Notes under the pieces: model-generated | What the model was told of the DNA's origin: nothing | Database searches by the model: none | The model's input: the letters and a program-made list of their open reading frames with translations, nothing else | Source of the DNA: Amycolatopsis sp. A133 | Lineage (GTDB): Bacteria; Actinomycetota; Actinomycetes; Mycobacteriales; Pseudonocardiaceae | Direction: 5' to 3' | Assembly: GCF_031082405.1 (NCBI RefSeq) | Contig: NZ_JAVHJU010000007.1 | Location: forward strand, 358,846 to 422,845 | DNA: 64,000 nucleotides | Made by a program: the position numbers and the translations under genes | Shown here: positions 16,363 to 25,830 of the stretch, piece after piece | Position numbering within the stretch: the first letter of the stretch is position 1 | Layout of the letters: each line of letters begins with the position of its first letter

Positions 16363-17298
16363 ATGCAGATCACCTCGGTGGTCAACCAGAAAGGCGGGGT
16401 CGGCAAGACCTCACTGAGCGTCGGCACCGCGGCCGCACTGGCCGAGAAGGGCCGCCGGGTGCTCCTGGTCGACCTCGACCCGCAGGGCCACGCGACGACC
16501 GAGATGCTCGGGTTGGCCGAGGTGCCCGCGGACCGGCCGAGCCTGGCGAAGGCGCTGGCCAAGACGTGGAAGGGCCCGATCGAGGAACTCGTCGTCCCGC
16601 ACCCGCGCAGCAACCTCGGGCGCGGCGGCGCGCTCGACGTCGTGCCGACGTCACCGGGGATGTTCGACCTGATCCGGCGGCTCGACTCGTTCCGCGTCCC
16701 GGGCTGGCAGCTGGCCCGGGTCATCCAGTTCGCCAACTACGACCACTGCGTCATCGACTGCCCGCCCGCGCTGGACGTGCTGACGAACAACGCGCTGGCG
16801 GCGTCGCACGGCATCCTGGTGCCGGTCCAGCCGGACAAGACGAGCATCCGCGCCCTGCGGCTGCTGGCCGACCAGGTCCGGTACGTCGAGCAGACCGTCG
16901 GGCGGCAGCCGCTGTCGTGGTTCGGCCTGGTGCCGAGCCTGTACCGGCGGCCGATCTCGCACTACGCGGCCGCGGCGCTGCAGGAGATGTACGACTTCGG
17001 CATCCCGATGCTGTCGCACCTGCCTCTTGGTGTGGTGATGAACGAGGCGGCGGCGCACGGCGTCCCGGTGACGACGTACGCGCCGGAGACGTTGCAGGCG
17101 CTGTCGTTCCGGGAGATCGCGGGCACGCTGGACAGCTACCTGGAGCAGAACGCGGCCCCGGCGGTGGTCCCGGCCGACGAAGAGTTCGTCTTCGAAGACT
17201 TCATCTCCGAGGTGGCGGTGGCCCGCAACGTCAACGACAACGGCGCCCGCAAGGGCCTGTACGACCTGCTGCCGAAGAAGCCCAACCGCCCACGCTGA
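16363..17298 (+). CDS. Orphan ParA/Soj-family ATPase
   Basis: A 311-aa ParA-type ATPase. The deviant Walker A is KGGVGKTS with the signature Lys, Walker A' is VDLDPQGHATT, and Walker B is CVIDCPPALD. There is no parB and no parS-like array nearby, and the C-terminus carries a roughly 45-residue extension (EEFVFEDFISEVAVARN). It may position a cargo other than the chromosome. GAGGAGCG precedes ATG 16363. Confidence 0.85.
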   Translation: MQITSVVNQKGGVGKTSLSVGTAAALAEKGRRVLLVDLDPQGHATTEMLGLAEVPADRPSLAKALAKTWKGPIEELVVPHPRSNLGRGGALDVVPTSPGMFDLIRRLDSFRVPGWQLARVIQFANYDHCVIDCPPALDVLTNNALAASHGILVPVQPDKTSIRALRLLADQVRYVEQTVGRQPLSWFGLVPSLYRRPISHYAAAALQEMYDFGIPMLSHLPLGVVMNEAAAHGVPVTTYAPETLQALSFREIAGTLDSYLEQNAAPAVVPADEEFVFEDFISEVAVARNVNDNGARKGLYDLLPKKPNRPR

Positions 17299-17303
17299 CC
17301 GGT

Positions 17304-17345
17304 CGTGAGTGGCAAGGCGGGTTCTAACCCGCCTTGCCACTCACG
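17304..17345. terminator. 20-bp palindrome between convergent parA-like and hisG
   Basis: 17304-17323 pairs perfectly with 17326-17345 with only two unpaired bases in the centre. It serves as a bidirectional terminator in a 59-bp gap. Confidence 0.75.
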
Positions 17346-17357
17346 AGCGGCGTGCGG

Positions 17358-18203
17358 TCAGAGGCGGCAGGACCGGATGTCCGACGCCAGGATCGCCTTC
17401 GCGCCGACCTCGGCGAGCTCGTCCATGATGAGGTTGACCTTCTTGCGCGACACCATCGCGCGCACGGCCACCCAGTCGTCGTCGGCCAGCGGCGCCACCG
17501 TCGGCGACTCCAGCCCCGGCGTGATCGCGATCGCGCGCTCCACCAGCGTCCGCGGGCAGTCGTAGTCCAGCATCATGTACTGCTGCGCGAACACGACCCC
17601 GCGCAGGCGCGCGGCCAGCTGCGACTTCGCCTTGCTCTCTTCGGAACCCCGGCGTTGCAGCAGCACCGCTTCCGACACGCAGATCGGGTCGCCGAACGCC
17701 ACCAGGTTGTGCTGCCGCAGCGACCGGCCGGACTCGACGACGTCCGCGATCGCGTCCGCCACGCCGAGCTGGATCGAGATCTCCACCGCGCCGTCGAGGC
17801 GGATCACCTCGGCCTCGACGCCGTGGCGGGCGAGGTCGTCGCGGACCAGCCGCGGGTACGACGTCGCCAGCCGCTTGCCGTGCAGGTCCGCCGGCTTCCA
17901 GTCCCGGCCGGCCGGGGCCGCGTAGCGGAACGTCGACCCGCCGAAGCCGAGCGCCTGGACTTCTTCCACCGCGGCACCGGAGTCGAGCGCGAGGTCGCGG
18001 CCGGTGATGCCGAGGTCGAGCTCGCCGGAGCCGACGTAGATGGCGATGTCCTTGGGCCGCAGGAAGAAGAACTCGACCTCGTTGACCGGGTCGAGCACGG
18101 TCAGGTCGCGCTGCTCATGCCGCTTGCGGTAGCCCGCCTCGCCGAGCATCTCCGTCGCCGCGGCGGCGAGGGCTCCCTTGTTCGGCACGGCAACACGCAG
18201 CAT
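17358..18203 (-). CDS. hisG: ATP phosphoribosyltransferase
   Basis: First committed step of histidine biosynthesis: PRPP plus ATP gives phosphoribosyl-ATP. 281 aa, the long hexameric form with a C-terminal regulatory ACT-like domain (from about residue 210). The N-terminus is [20 protein letters not shown], and the PRPP loop region reads [28 protein letters not shown] sits before ATG 18203. It lies 35 nt downstream of hisE, the usual actinobacterial hisE-hisG pair, with the rest of the his genes elsewhere. Confidence 0.95.
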   Translation of the reverse strand: MLRVAVPNKGALAAAATEMLGEAGYRKRHEQRDLTVLDPVNEVEFFFLRPKDIAIYVGSGELDLGITGRDLALDSGAAVEEVQALGFGGSTFRYAAPAGRDWKPADLHGKRLATSYPRLVRDDLARHGVEAEVIRLDGAVEISIQLGVADAIADVVESGRSLRQHNLVAFGDPICVSEAVLLQRRGSEESKAKSQLAARLRGVVFAQQYMMLDYDCPRTLVERAIAITPGLESPTVAPLADDDWVAVRAMVSRKKVNLIMDELAEVGAKAILASDIRSCRL

Positions 18204-18238
18204 TTCGCTTCTCTCCTCGTTCAGCGGTGGACCACCCG

Positions 18239-18502
18239 TCACAGGTAGCGGTAGACGTCCTCGGTCGACAGGCCGCGGCCGAGCATCAGCACCTGCACCC
18301 GGTACAGCAGCTGGGAGATCTCCTCGGCGAGGCGCTCGTCGGACTCGTGCTCGGCGGCGATCCACACCTCGCCGGCTTCCTCGAGCACCTTCTTGCCTTG
18401 GGCATGGACTCCCGCGTCGAGGGCGGCGACGGTGCCGGACCCGTCGGGACGGGTACGCGCGCGCTCGGCAAGCTCCGCGAACAGCTCATCGAAGGTCTTC
18501 AC
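18239..18502 (-). CDS. hisE: Phosphoribosyl-ATP pyrophosphatase
   Basis: An 87-aa all-alpha MazG-like pyrophosphohydrolase, the second step of histidine biosynthesis. [23 protein letters not shown] at the start and [21 protein letters not shown] with the metal-binding Glu/Asp set are typical. GGAAGGA 9 nt before GTG 18502 decides the start. An in-frame ATG at 18520 lacks a comparable site. Confidence 0.93.
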   Translation of the reverse strand: MKTFDELFAELAERARTRPDGSGTVAALDAGVHAQGKKVLEEAGEVWIAAEHESDERLAEEISQLLYRVQVLMLGRGLSTEDVYRYL

Positions 18503-18605
18503 GGTCCGCGATCCTTCCATCCCGGACCCCCCGGCGCCCCTCCGCCCCGCCGCGGGTGCCGCCCATCTCACACTGCCGTGGACCGTGCTTCCCACGGGCT
18601 GGGAA

Positions 18606-19091
18606 TCAGAAGAGCGCACCCTGCTCGAAGTCCAGCAGGTACCGCTTGCGTTCCAGGCCGCCGCCGTAGCCGGTGAGCGAGCCGGTCGAGCCGACCACCC
18701 GGTGGCACGGGACGATGATGCCGATCGGGTTCTTGCCGTTGGCCAGGCCCACCGCCCGCGACGCCGTGGGGTTGCCCAGCCGGTCCGCCAGCTGCCCGTA
18801 GGAAATCGTCGTGCCGTAGGGGATCTCGCGCAGCTGGGCCCACACCGCCCGCTGGAACGGCGTGCCCACGAACGCGAGCGGCACTTCGAACTCGTGGCGC
18901 TGCCCGGCGAAGTACTCCTTCAGCTCGCTCTCGGCGCGGTCGAAGATCTCCGCGCTCGCGTCGTGCGAGCCGAAGGTCAGCTCGTCCGGGCGGTGGCGCT
19001 GGTCGACCATGTAGAGGCCGCAGAGCGCGGCGCCCTCGGCGACCAGCGTCAACGGGCCGCACGGGCTGTCGACGACAGCGTGGGTACGCAT
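18606..19091 (-). CDS. ogt: Methylated-DNA--protein-cysteine methyltransferase
   Basis: Suicidal repair of O6-alkylguanine, 161 aa. The acceptor Cys lies in [21 protein letters not shown]. The HTH and Arg finger region ([30 protein letters not shown]) is intact. CAGGAGAA 4-5 nt before ATG 19091 supports this start over ATG 19112, which overlaps the upstream stop. It follows the Ada-AlkA gene and forms an alkylation-repair operon with it. Confidence 0.93.
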   Translation of the reverse strand: MRTHAVVDSPCGPLTLVAEGAALCGLYMVDQRHRPDELTFGSHDASAEIFDRAESELKEYFAGQRHEFEVPLAFVGTPFQRAVWAQLREIPYGTTISYGQLADRLGNPTASRAVGLANGKNPIGIIVPCHRVVGSTGSLTGYGGGLERKRYLLDFEQGALF

Positions 19092-19108
19092 GATTTCTCC
19101 TGTCGGGT

Positions 19109-20581
19109 TCATGCCGCGGGCATCCGGTTGATCGCGTGGTCACCGGTGGCCCAGAGGTGCTGGGTGGCGTAGGCGCGCCAGGGGCGCCAAGCCGCGGAAC
19201 GGGCGACGACGGCGGCCTGGCCGCCGAGGCCCAGAACCTCCGTCGCGTACTTGATGCCGAGGTCGGTGGGCAGGAACGCGTCCGGATCGCCCAGCGCCCG
19301 CATCGCGATGCTCTCGACCGTCCACGGCCCGAAGCCGGGCAACGCGGTCAGCGCCGCCCGGGCCGCGTCCCAGTCGCTGCCCGCGCTGAGGTCGAGCCCG
19401 TCCGTCAACGCCGCGACCAGCCCGAGCAGCGTGCGCCGGCGGCTGCGCGGCATGGCCAGGGTCTCGGGGTCCAGCGACGCCAGTGCCGACGGTGCCGGGA
19501 ACAGGTGCGTCAGGCCGCCCTCGGGGTCCTCGACCGGTTCGCCGTGCGCGACGACGAGCCGGGCCGCGTGGGTCCGCGCCGCCGCCGTCGAGACCTGCTG
19601 CCCGAGCACGGCCCGGACGGCGAATTCGGCGCCGTCGACCGTCCGCGGCACCCGGCGGCCGGGTGCCGCCGCCACCAGCGGCGCGAGCAGCGGGTCGGTG
19701 GCGAGCTGGTCGTCGACGGCGACCGGGTCGGCGTCGAGGTCCAGCAGGCGGCGGCACCGGCTGGTCGCGGCCGGCAGGTCCCGGAGGTCGGCCAGGGTGA
19801 GCCGGCAGGCGATGTGGCCGTCAGCGGAGTCTCCGGGGCGCAGCGCGACGACGCCGTGGCCGTGCGGCAGCCGCAGCGTCCGGCGGTAGGCGCCGTCCCG
19901 CCACTCCTCCACGCCCGGCACGCCGGTCGCCACGAGGTGCCCGAAGAGGTTGTCCGGGCACAGCGGCTTCCGGTACGGCAGCCGCAGGACGAGCGCACCG
20001 GGGGCCGCGGTGGGCCGGCCCTTCGCGCGGCTGCGCAGCTCCGTCGGCGAGAGGGCGAACACCTCGCGGACGGTGTCGTTGAACGTCCGGATGCTGCCGA
20101 ACCCGGCGGCCAGTGCCAGCTCGGTCATCGGCAGCGTGGTCGTCTCGATCAACGTGCGTGCGGTCTGCGCGCGCTGGGCCCGCGCCAAGGCCAGCGGGCC
20201 GGCGCCGAGTTCGGCGAACACCTGCCGTTCGACCTGCCGGACGCTGTAGCCGAGCCGGGCGGCCAGCCCGCGGACGCCTTCGGTGTCGACGACGCCGTCG
20301 GCGATCAGCCGCATCGCCCGCGCCACCAGGTCGGCGCGCTCGTTCCACAGCGGCGAGCCGGGGCTGGCGTCGGGACGGCAGCGCTTGCACGCGCGGAACC
20401 CGGCCTGCTGGGCGGCCGCGGCGCTCGGGTAGAAGCTCATGTTCCGCGGCTTGGGCGGCACCACCGGGCAGCTGGGCCGGCAGTAGATCTTCGTCGTCAG
20501 GACGGCGGTGTAGAACCACCCGTCGAACCGGGCGTCCTTCGCCTGCACGGCCCGCACGCACCGCTCGAAGTCCTCATGCAC
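19109..20581 (-). CDS. Ada-AlkA fusion: methyl-phosphotriester sensor, AraC HTH and 3-methyladenine glycosylase
   Basis: A 490-aa fusion. Residues 1-75 form the Ada zinc domain with Cys34, Cys38, Cys65 and Cys68. Cys34 in YCRPSCP is the methyl acceptor from DNA phosphotriesters. Residues about 85-185 form an AraC-type HTH. Residues about 195-490 form AlkA, with an HhH-GPD segment LPGFGPWTVESIAMRALGDP and catalytic Asp in the following FLPTDLGIK. It senses methylation, activates transcription, and excises alkylated bases. Ogt lies immediately downstream. Confidence 0.93.
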   Translation of the reverse strand: MHEDFERCVRAVQAKDARFDGWFYTAVLTTKIYCRPSCPVVPPKPRNMSFYPSAAAAQQAGFRACKRCRPDASPGSPLWNERADLVARAMRLIADGVVDTEGVRGLAARLGYSVRQVERQVFAELGAGPLALARAQRAQTARTLIETTTLPMTELALAAGFGSIRTFNDTVREVFALSPTELRSRAKGRPTAAPGALVLRLPYRKPLCPDNLFGHLVATGVPGVEEWRDGAYRRTLRLPHGHGVVALRPGDSADGHIACRLTLADLRDLPAATSRCRRLLDLDADPVAVDDQLATDPLLAPLVAAAPGRRVPRTVDGAEFAVRAVLGQQVSTAAARTHAARLVVAHGEPVEDPEGGLTHLFPAPSALASLDPETLAMPRSRRRTLLGLVAALTDGLDLSAGSDWDAARAALTALPGFGPWTVESIAMRALGDPDAFLPTDLGIKYATEVLGLGGQAAVVARSAAWRPWRAYATQHLWATGDHAINRMPAA

Positions 20582-20640
20582 CCCGCCAGCATCGCGGACT
20601 GCGGCGGCCCGGGGCTAGCGGAAAAACGACATGGTGGTGA

Positions 20641-21303
20641 TCAGCCGAGCAGGGCCGCCAGCGCCGGGACGTCGACGCCCACGAGCGAGTCGCGGAACAC
20701 GCGCCGCTCCCCCGCCTCGACCGGGACGTCGTTGGGGATCACCAGCACCGTGCAGCCTGCCGCGACCGCCGAGGCGGTGCCCGGCGGCGAGTCCTCGACC
20801 GCGACGCACCGCTCCGGCGAGACGCCGAGCAGCTCGGCCGCCTTGAGGTACGGGCGCGGGTGCGGCTTGTTGAGGCCGTCGACCTCGTCGCCGCACACGG
20901 TGACGTCGAAGAAGTCCCGGCCGATCGTGTTCAGCGCGAGCTCGGTCAGCTCGCGCTCGGTCGAGGTGACCAGCGCCGACCGCAGACCCGCTGCCCGCAC
21001 CGCCGTCAGCGCTTCGCGGGCGCCGGGGCGCCACGGCAGCTCGTCGTCGAAGAGACCGGCCGTGCGGCGGCGGATCTCCGCGCCGGTCGAGGCGATCGCC
21101 TCGGGCGTCACCGGGAGACCGACGACCTCCAGCAGGTAGGCCGAGGTGTCGTCCATGTTGGACCCGACCAGCGTCATCCGCTGTTCCTCGGACAGCTTGC
21201 CGCCGAGCGATTCCGCCGTCTCGTAGAGGGCGACGTCCCACAGCTTCTCGGAGTCGACGAGCGTGCCGTCCATGTCCCACAACACGGCGTCGATACCGTC
21301 CAC
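20641..21303 (-). CDS. HAD-family phosphatase
   Basis: A 220-aa HAD superfamily hydrolase, beta-phosphoglucomutase-like cap type. Motif I is DMDGTLVDSE, motif II is ALVTST, motif III is NKPHPRPYLKAAELL, and motif IV is VAVEDSPPGTASAVAAG. GTG 21303 follows GAGGAGAC. It lies 12 nt after metH in the same direction, so cotranscription is likely. The substrate is unknown. Confidence 0.87.
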   Translation of the reverse strand: MDGIDAVLWDMDGTLVDSEKLWDVALYETAESLGGKLSEEQRMTLVGSNMDDTSAYLLEVVGLPVTPEAIASTGAEIRRRTAGLFDDELPWRPGAREALTAVRAAGLRSALVTSTERELTELALNTIGRDFFDVTVCGDEVDGLNKPHPRPYLKAAELLGVSPERCVAVEDSPPGTASAVAAGCTVLVIPNDVPVEAGERRVFRDSLVGVDVPALAALLG

Positions 21304-21315
21304 AGTGGAGTCTCC

Positions 21316-24300
21316 TCAGGTGTTGAAGTACTTGGCTTCCGGGTGGTGGCAGACGATCGCGTCGGTCGACTGCTCGGGGTGCAGCTGGTACTCCTCGGAC
21401 AGCTTCACGCCGATCCGGCCCGGTTCGAGGAGGGCGACGATCTTCGCCCGGTCTTCGAGGTCGGGACAGGCGCCATAGCCCAGGGAGAACCTCGCTCCAC
21501 GGTAGCCGAGCTTGAAGAAGTCCTCGACGTCGTCGGGGTCCTCTGAGGCGACCGCCACACCGCCGGGGAAGGTCAGCTCCTGGCGGATGCGGCCGTGCCA
21601 GTACTCGGCGAGTGCCTCGGTCAGCTGGACACCGAGGCCGTGGACCTCCAGGTAGTCGCGGTAGGCGTCGGCGGCGAACAGCTCGTTCGCGTAGTCGGCG
21701 ATGGGCTGGCCCATGGTGACGACGGTGAACGGCACGACGTCGATTTCACCGGCCTCCCGCGGCCGGTAGAAGTCGGCCAGGCAGAGCCGGCGGTCGCGGC
21801 GCTGCCGCGGGAAGGTGAAGCGCAGCCGCTCCGGCGCGCCGGGTTCGGGCTCGGTGAGCACGACCAGGTCGTCACCCTCGGCGACGCACGGGAAGTAGCC
21901 GTAGACGACGGCCGCGTGGGCCAGGACGCCGTCGGCGGTCAGCCGGTCGAGCCAGTACCGCAGCCGCGGCCGTCCTTCGGACTCCACCAGTTCGTCGTAC
22001 GTCGGCCCGGCGCCGCCGCGCGCGCCCTTGAGCCCCCACTGCCCCATGAAGGTCGCCCGCTCGTCGAGCATCGCCGCGTAGTCGGCGAGCGCGACGCCCT
22101 TGACCACCCGGGAACCCCAGAACGGCGGGGTCGGCAGCGGCACGTCGGTGGCGACGTCCGAGCGCGCGGGCGGCGGCCCTTCGAGGGCTTCCTCGTGGGA
22201 CTTGCGGGCTTTGCGCGCCTCGGCGATCCGCAGCGAGCGTTCGCGGCGTTCCTTGCGCTCCTGACGCTTCTTCTCCGCGTCGGCGTCCACCAGCGGCGAC
22301 TCTCCGCGCTTGGCCGCCATGATCGCGTCCATCAGCCGCAGCCCTTCGAACGCGTCCCGGGCGTAGCGGACGTCGCCGAGGTACAGCTCGGTCAGGTCGT
22401 TCTCCACATAGGACCGGGTGAGCGCCGCGCCGCCGAGCAGCACCGGCCGGCGCGCGGAGACGCCCCGGGAGTTCATCTCCTGGAGGTTCTCCTTCATGAT
22501 CACCGTCGACTTGACCAGCAGCCCGGACATCCCGATGGCGTCGGCGCCGTGTTCCTCGGCCGCGTCGAGGATGGTGGTGATCGGCTGCTTGATGCCGAGG
22601 TTGACGACCTCGTAGCCGTTGTTGGACAGGATGATGTCGACCAGGTTCTTGCCGATGTCGTGGACGTCGCCGCGGACGGTGGCCAGCACGATCCGGCCCT
22701 TGCCCGAGTCGTCACCGGACTCCAGGTGCGGTTCGAGGTGGGCGACGGCGGCCTTCATCACCTCGGCCGACTGCAGCACGAACGGCAGCTGCATCTGGCC
22801 GGAGCCGAACAGCTCGCCGACGGTCTTCATGCCGGACAGCAGCGTGTCGTTGATGATCTGCAGGGCGGGCCGCTGCTCCAGGGCCGCGTCGAGGTCGTCG
22901 GTGAGACCGGTGCGCTCGCCGTCGACGATCCGGCGTTCCAGCCGTTCGAACAGCGGCAGCGCGGCCAGCTCCTCGGCGCGCGACGCCTTCGACGACGCCG
23001 CGCTGACGCCCTCGAACAGGGCCATCAGCTCCTGCAGGGGGTCGTAGCCCTCGCGGCGGCGGTCGTGGATGAGGTCGAGGGCGACCGCGCGCCGGTCGTC
23101 CGGGATGCGGGCCATCGGCAGGATCTTCGACGCGTGCACGATGGCGGTGTCGAGCCCGGCTTGGACGCACTCGTGCAGGAACACCGAGTTGAGCACCTGC
23201 CGTGCCGCCGGGTTGAGCCCGAAGGAGATGTTCGACAGCCCGAGCGTGGTCTGGACCTCGGGGTGGCGGCGCTTGATCTCGCGGATGGCTTCGGTCGTTT
23301 CGGCACCGTCGCGGCGGGACTCCTCCTGGCCGGTGGCGATGGTGAAGGTGAGTGCGTCGATGATGACGTCGGACGTCCGCAGACCCCACTTGCCGGTGAT
23401 GTCCGCGATCAGCCGGGACGCGATGTCGGCCTTCTTCCCGGCCGTCCGCGCCTGACCCTCCTCGTCGATGGTCAAGGCGACGACGGCGGCACCGTACTCG
23501 CTCACCAGCTCCATGACCTGGGTGAACCGGGATTCCGGGCCGTCGCCGTCCTCGTAGTTGACGGAGTTGACCGCGCAGCGGCCGCCGAGCCGTTCCAGCC
23601 CGGCGCGCAGCACGGGGACCTCGGTGGAGTCGAGCATGATCGGCAGGGTGGACGCCGTGGCGAGCCGCCCGGCCAGCTCGGCCATGTCGGCCGTGCCGTC
23701 GCGGCCGACGTAGTCGACGCAGAGGTCGAGCAGGTGGGCGCCGTCGCGGGTCTGGTCGCGGGCGATCTCGACGCAGTCGTCCCAGCGGCCCTCCAGCATC
23801 GCGGTGCGGAAGGCCTTCGAGCCGTTGGCGTTGGTCCGTTCGCCGATCATCAGCACGCTGGCGTCCTGTTTGAACGGCACCGCCTGGTAGAGCGACGACA
23901 CGCCGGGCTCGGGCCGCGGCCGCCTCGGCACGGGCGCGGTGCCCGCGACGGCCGCGGCGAGCTGCCGGATGTGCTCGCCGGTGGTGCCGCAGCAGCCGCC
24001 GACCAGGCCGACGCCGAACTCCCGGACGAACCCGGTCAGGGCCTCGACCAGCGCTTCCGGGCCGAGCGGGTACACCGCGCCGTCCGGGCCCAGCTCCGGC
24101 AGGCCGGCGTTCGGCATCACCGAGAGCGGCACCCGGGCGTGCTTGGCCAGCTGCCGCAGGTGCTCGCTCATCTCGGCCGGGCCGGTGGCGCAGTTGAGCC
24201 CGATGACGTCGATGCCGAGCGGTTCGAGCGCGGCGAGCGCCGCGCCGACCTCGGTGCCGAGCAGCATGGTGCCGGTCGTTTCGACGGTGAGCGAAACGAG

Positions 24301-24870
24301 GATCGGCACGTGCCGGCCCTCGGCGGCCATCGCCCGCTTGGCGCCGATGACCGACGCCTTCGTCTGGAGGATGTCCTGGGTGGTTTCGACGATCACCGCG
24401 TCGGCGCCGCCGGCCAGCAGGCCGCGGACCTCCTCGCGGTAGGCGTCCCGCAGCGTGGTGAACGGCGCGTGGCCGAGCGTCGGGAGCTTGGTGCCCGGCC
24501 CGACCGAGCCGAGGACGAAGCGCGGGCGGTCCGGCGTGGCGAACTCGTCGGCGGTCTCGCGGGCCAGCCGCGCGCCGGCCTCGGCGAGTTCGAAGATCCG
24601 CTCCGTGATGCCGTACTCGGCGAAGTTGGCCGAATTGGCCCCGAAAGTGTTCGTCTCGACCGCGTCCGCGCCCGCTTCCAGGTAGCCGCGGTGGACCGAG
24701 CGGACCACGTCCGGCCGGGTGACGTTGAGGATCTCGTTGCAGCCCTCGAGACCGCCGAAGTCGTCCAGGCTGAGGTCGTGGGCCTGCAGGGCGGTGCCCA
24801 TCGCGCCGTCGGCCACCAGGACGCGGGATCGCAGGGCATCGAGGAACGGTGACGACAGGCGATCGGACAT
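21316..24870 (-). CDS. metH: Cobalamin-dependent methionine synthase
   Basis: Transfers a methyl group from 5-methyltetrahydrofolate via methylcobalamin to homocysteine. It is a full-length 1184-aa four-module enzyme. The homocysteine module (about 1-310) carries the zinc cysteines (LNCATG, GGCCGTTGEHI). It is followed by a pterin module (about 330-600), then the B12 cap and Rossmann module with DVHDIGKN (His737, the lower cobalt ligand), and the C-terminal SAM reactivation module. A TACGCT box 7 nt before ATG 24870 suggests a leaderless mRNA. No room exists for a cobalamin riboswitch. Confidence 0.97.
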   Translation of the reverse strand: MSDRLSSPFLDALRSRVLVADGAMGTALQAHDLSLDDFGGLEGCNEILNVTRPDVVRSVHRGYLEAGADAVETNTFGANSANFAEYGITERIFELAEAGARLARETADEFATPDRPRFVLGSVGPGTKLPTLGHAPFTTLRDAYREEVRGLLAGGADAVIVETTQDILQTKASVIGAKRAMAAEGRHVPILVSLTVETTGTMLLGTEVGAALAALEPLGIDVIGLNCATGPAEMSEHLRQLAKHARVPLSVMPNAGLPELGPDGAVYPLGPEALVEALTGFVREFGVGLVGGCCGTTGEHIRQLAAAVAGTAPVPRRPRPEPGVSSLYQAVPFKQDASVLMIGERTNANGSKAFRTAMLEGRWDDCVEIARDQTRDGAHLLDLCVDYVGRDGTADMAELAGRLATASTLPIMLDSTEVPVLRAGLERLGGRCAVNSVNYEDGDGPESRFTQVMELVSEYGAAVVALTIDEEGQARTAGKKADIASRLIADITGKWGLRTSDVIIDALTFTIATGQEESRRDGAETTEAIREIKRRHPEVQTTLGLSNISFGLNPAARQVLNSVFLHECVQAGLDTAIVHASKILPMARIPDDRRAVALDLIHDRRREGYDPLQELMALFEGVSAASSKASRAEELAALPLFERLERRIVDGERTGLTDDLDAALEQRPALQIINDTLLSGMKTVGELFGSGQMQLPFVLQSAEVMKAAVAHLEPHLESGDDSGKGRIVLATVRGDVHDIGKNLVDIILSNNGYEVVNLGIKQPITTILDAAEEHGADAIGMSGLLVKSTVIMKENLQEMNSRGVSARRPVLLGGAALTRSYVENDLTELYLGDVRYARDAFEGLRLMDAIMAAKRGESPLVDADAEKKRQERKERRERSLRIAEARKARKSHEEALEGPPPARSDVATDVPLPTPPFWGSRVVKGVALADYAAMLDERATFMGQWGLKGARGGAGPTYDELVESEGRPRLRYWLDRLTADGVLAHAAVVYGYFPCVAEGDDLVVLTEPEPGAPERLRFTFPRQRRDRRLCLADFYRPREAGEIDVVPFTVVTMGQPIADYANELFAADAYRDYLEVHGLGVQLTEALAEYWHGRIRQELTFPGGVAVASEDPDDVEDFFKLGYRGARFSLGYGACPDLEDRAKIVALLEPGRIGVKLSEEYQLHPEQSTDAIVCHHPEAKYFNT

Positions 24871-24877
24871 GCTGAAC

Positions 24878-24902
24878 AGCGTAAGGCCGGTGGTCGTAGG
24901 CT
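24878..24902. promoter_or_regulatory. Divergent leaderless promoters of metH and the PAC2 gene
   Basis: In a 38-bp gap, minus-strand TACGCT (24883-24878) ends 7 nt before metH ATG. Plus-strand TAGGCT (24897-24902) ends 6 nt before GTG 24909. The two core promoters must overlap heavily. Confidence 0.45.
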
Positions 24903-24908
24903 GGGCCG

Positions 24909-25814
24909 GTGAGTGAGCCCGACGACGAGACCCCGCGGCCGCCCGGCGACCGCCCCGAACCCTCCCGGCCGCTGATGGTGGTCGCCTTCGAAGGCTGGAA
25001 CGACGCAGGTGACGCGGCCAGCCGGGCGGTCGAGCACCTGCAGCTGAACTGGGACGCCACGCCGCTGGCGGAGCTGGAGCCCGACGACTACTACGACTTC
25101 CAGGTCAGCCGCCCGACCGTCCGGATGGTGGACGGCGTCACTCGCCGGGTGGACTGGCCGACCACGACGCTCTCGGTGTGCCGTCCCGACGGGTTCGACC
25201 GTGACGTCGTCCTCGTGCAGGGCCCCGAGCCGAACATGCGCTGGCGCGCCTTCTGCGCCGAGCTCCTGGAGCACATCAAGCAGCTGGACGTCGCGACGGT
25301 GGTGACGCTGGGGGCGTTGCTGGCCGACACCGCGCACACCCGCCCGGTCCCGGTCACCGGGACGGCGTACGACAAGGACACCGCGTCGCTGTACGGGCTG
25401 GACCTGAACAACTACCAGGGCCCGTCCGGCATCGTCGGCATCCTGCAGGACTACTGCGTGCAGGCGGGCATCCCGGCCGTGTCGATCTGGGCCGCGGTGC
25501 CGCACTACGTGTCGCACCCGCCGTCCCCGAAGGCCACGCTGGCGCTGCTGCACAAGCTGGAGGACATCCTCGACGTCGAGATCCCGCTGGGCGCGCTGCC
25601 CGAGCAGTCCGAGGAGTGGCAGCGCACGGTCAGCGAGATGGCCGACGAGGACGAAGAGATCAGCGAGTACGTCCGCAGCCTCGAAGAGCGCGGGGACGCC
25701 CAGAGCGAGGTCGTCGCCGAGGACGTCAGCGGCGACAAGATCGCCGCCGAGTTCGAGCGCTACCTGCGCCGCCGCGGCCGCGGGGGCGGCCAGGAGGGCT
25801 TCGGCCTGCGCTGA
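24909..25814 (+). CDS. PAC2-family protein
   Basis: A 301-aa actinobacterial PAC2 protein, related in fold to proteasome assembly chaperones. It has LMVVAFEGWNDAGDAASRAVEHL at the start, then VVTLGALLADTAHTRPVPVTG and GPSGIVGILQDYC. The acidic C-terminal helix and Arg/Gly tail (RRRGRGGGQEGF) may be flexible. Members of this group are widespread in proteasome-bearing actinobacteria, but a direct role there is not shown. The start is GTG 24909, probably leaderless. Confidence 0.85.
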   Translation: MSEPDDETPRPPGDRPEPSRPLMVVAFEGWNDAGDAASRAVEHLQLNWDATPLAELEPDDYYDFQVSRPTVRMVDGVTRRVDWPTTTLSVCRPDGFDRDVVLVQGPEPNMRWRAFCAELLEHIKQLDVATVVTLGALLADTAHTRPVPVTGTAYDKDTASLYGLDLNNYQGPSGIVGILQDYCVQAGIPAVSIWAAVPHYVSHPPSPKATLALLHKLEDILDVEIPLGALPEQSEEWQRTVSEMADEDEEISEYVRSLEERGDAQSEVVAEDVSGDKIAAEFERYLRRRGRGGGQEGFGLR

Positions 25815-25816
25815 GT

Positions 25817-25830
25817 CACCCTTCGGGGTG
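25817..25830. terminator. Tiny UUCG-tetraloop hairpin
   Basis: CACCC-TTCG-GGGTG fills almost the whole 16-bp gap between the convergent PAC2 and phosphotriesterase-like genes. The stem is short but the tetraloop is exceptionally stable. Confidence 0.4.

Noticed and set aside
21595..24852. A 1085-codon open frame opposite metH
   Set aside because: It is an antisense shadow caused by third-position GC bias; its sequence is Arg/Asp/Gly/Val-rich with no domain, while metH on the other strand has all its motifs.
24871..24908. Cobalamin riboswitch before metH
   Set aside because: The gap is only 38 bp and a leaderless promoter fills it.
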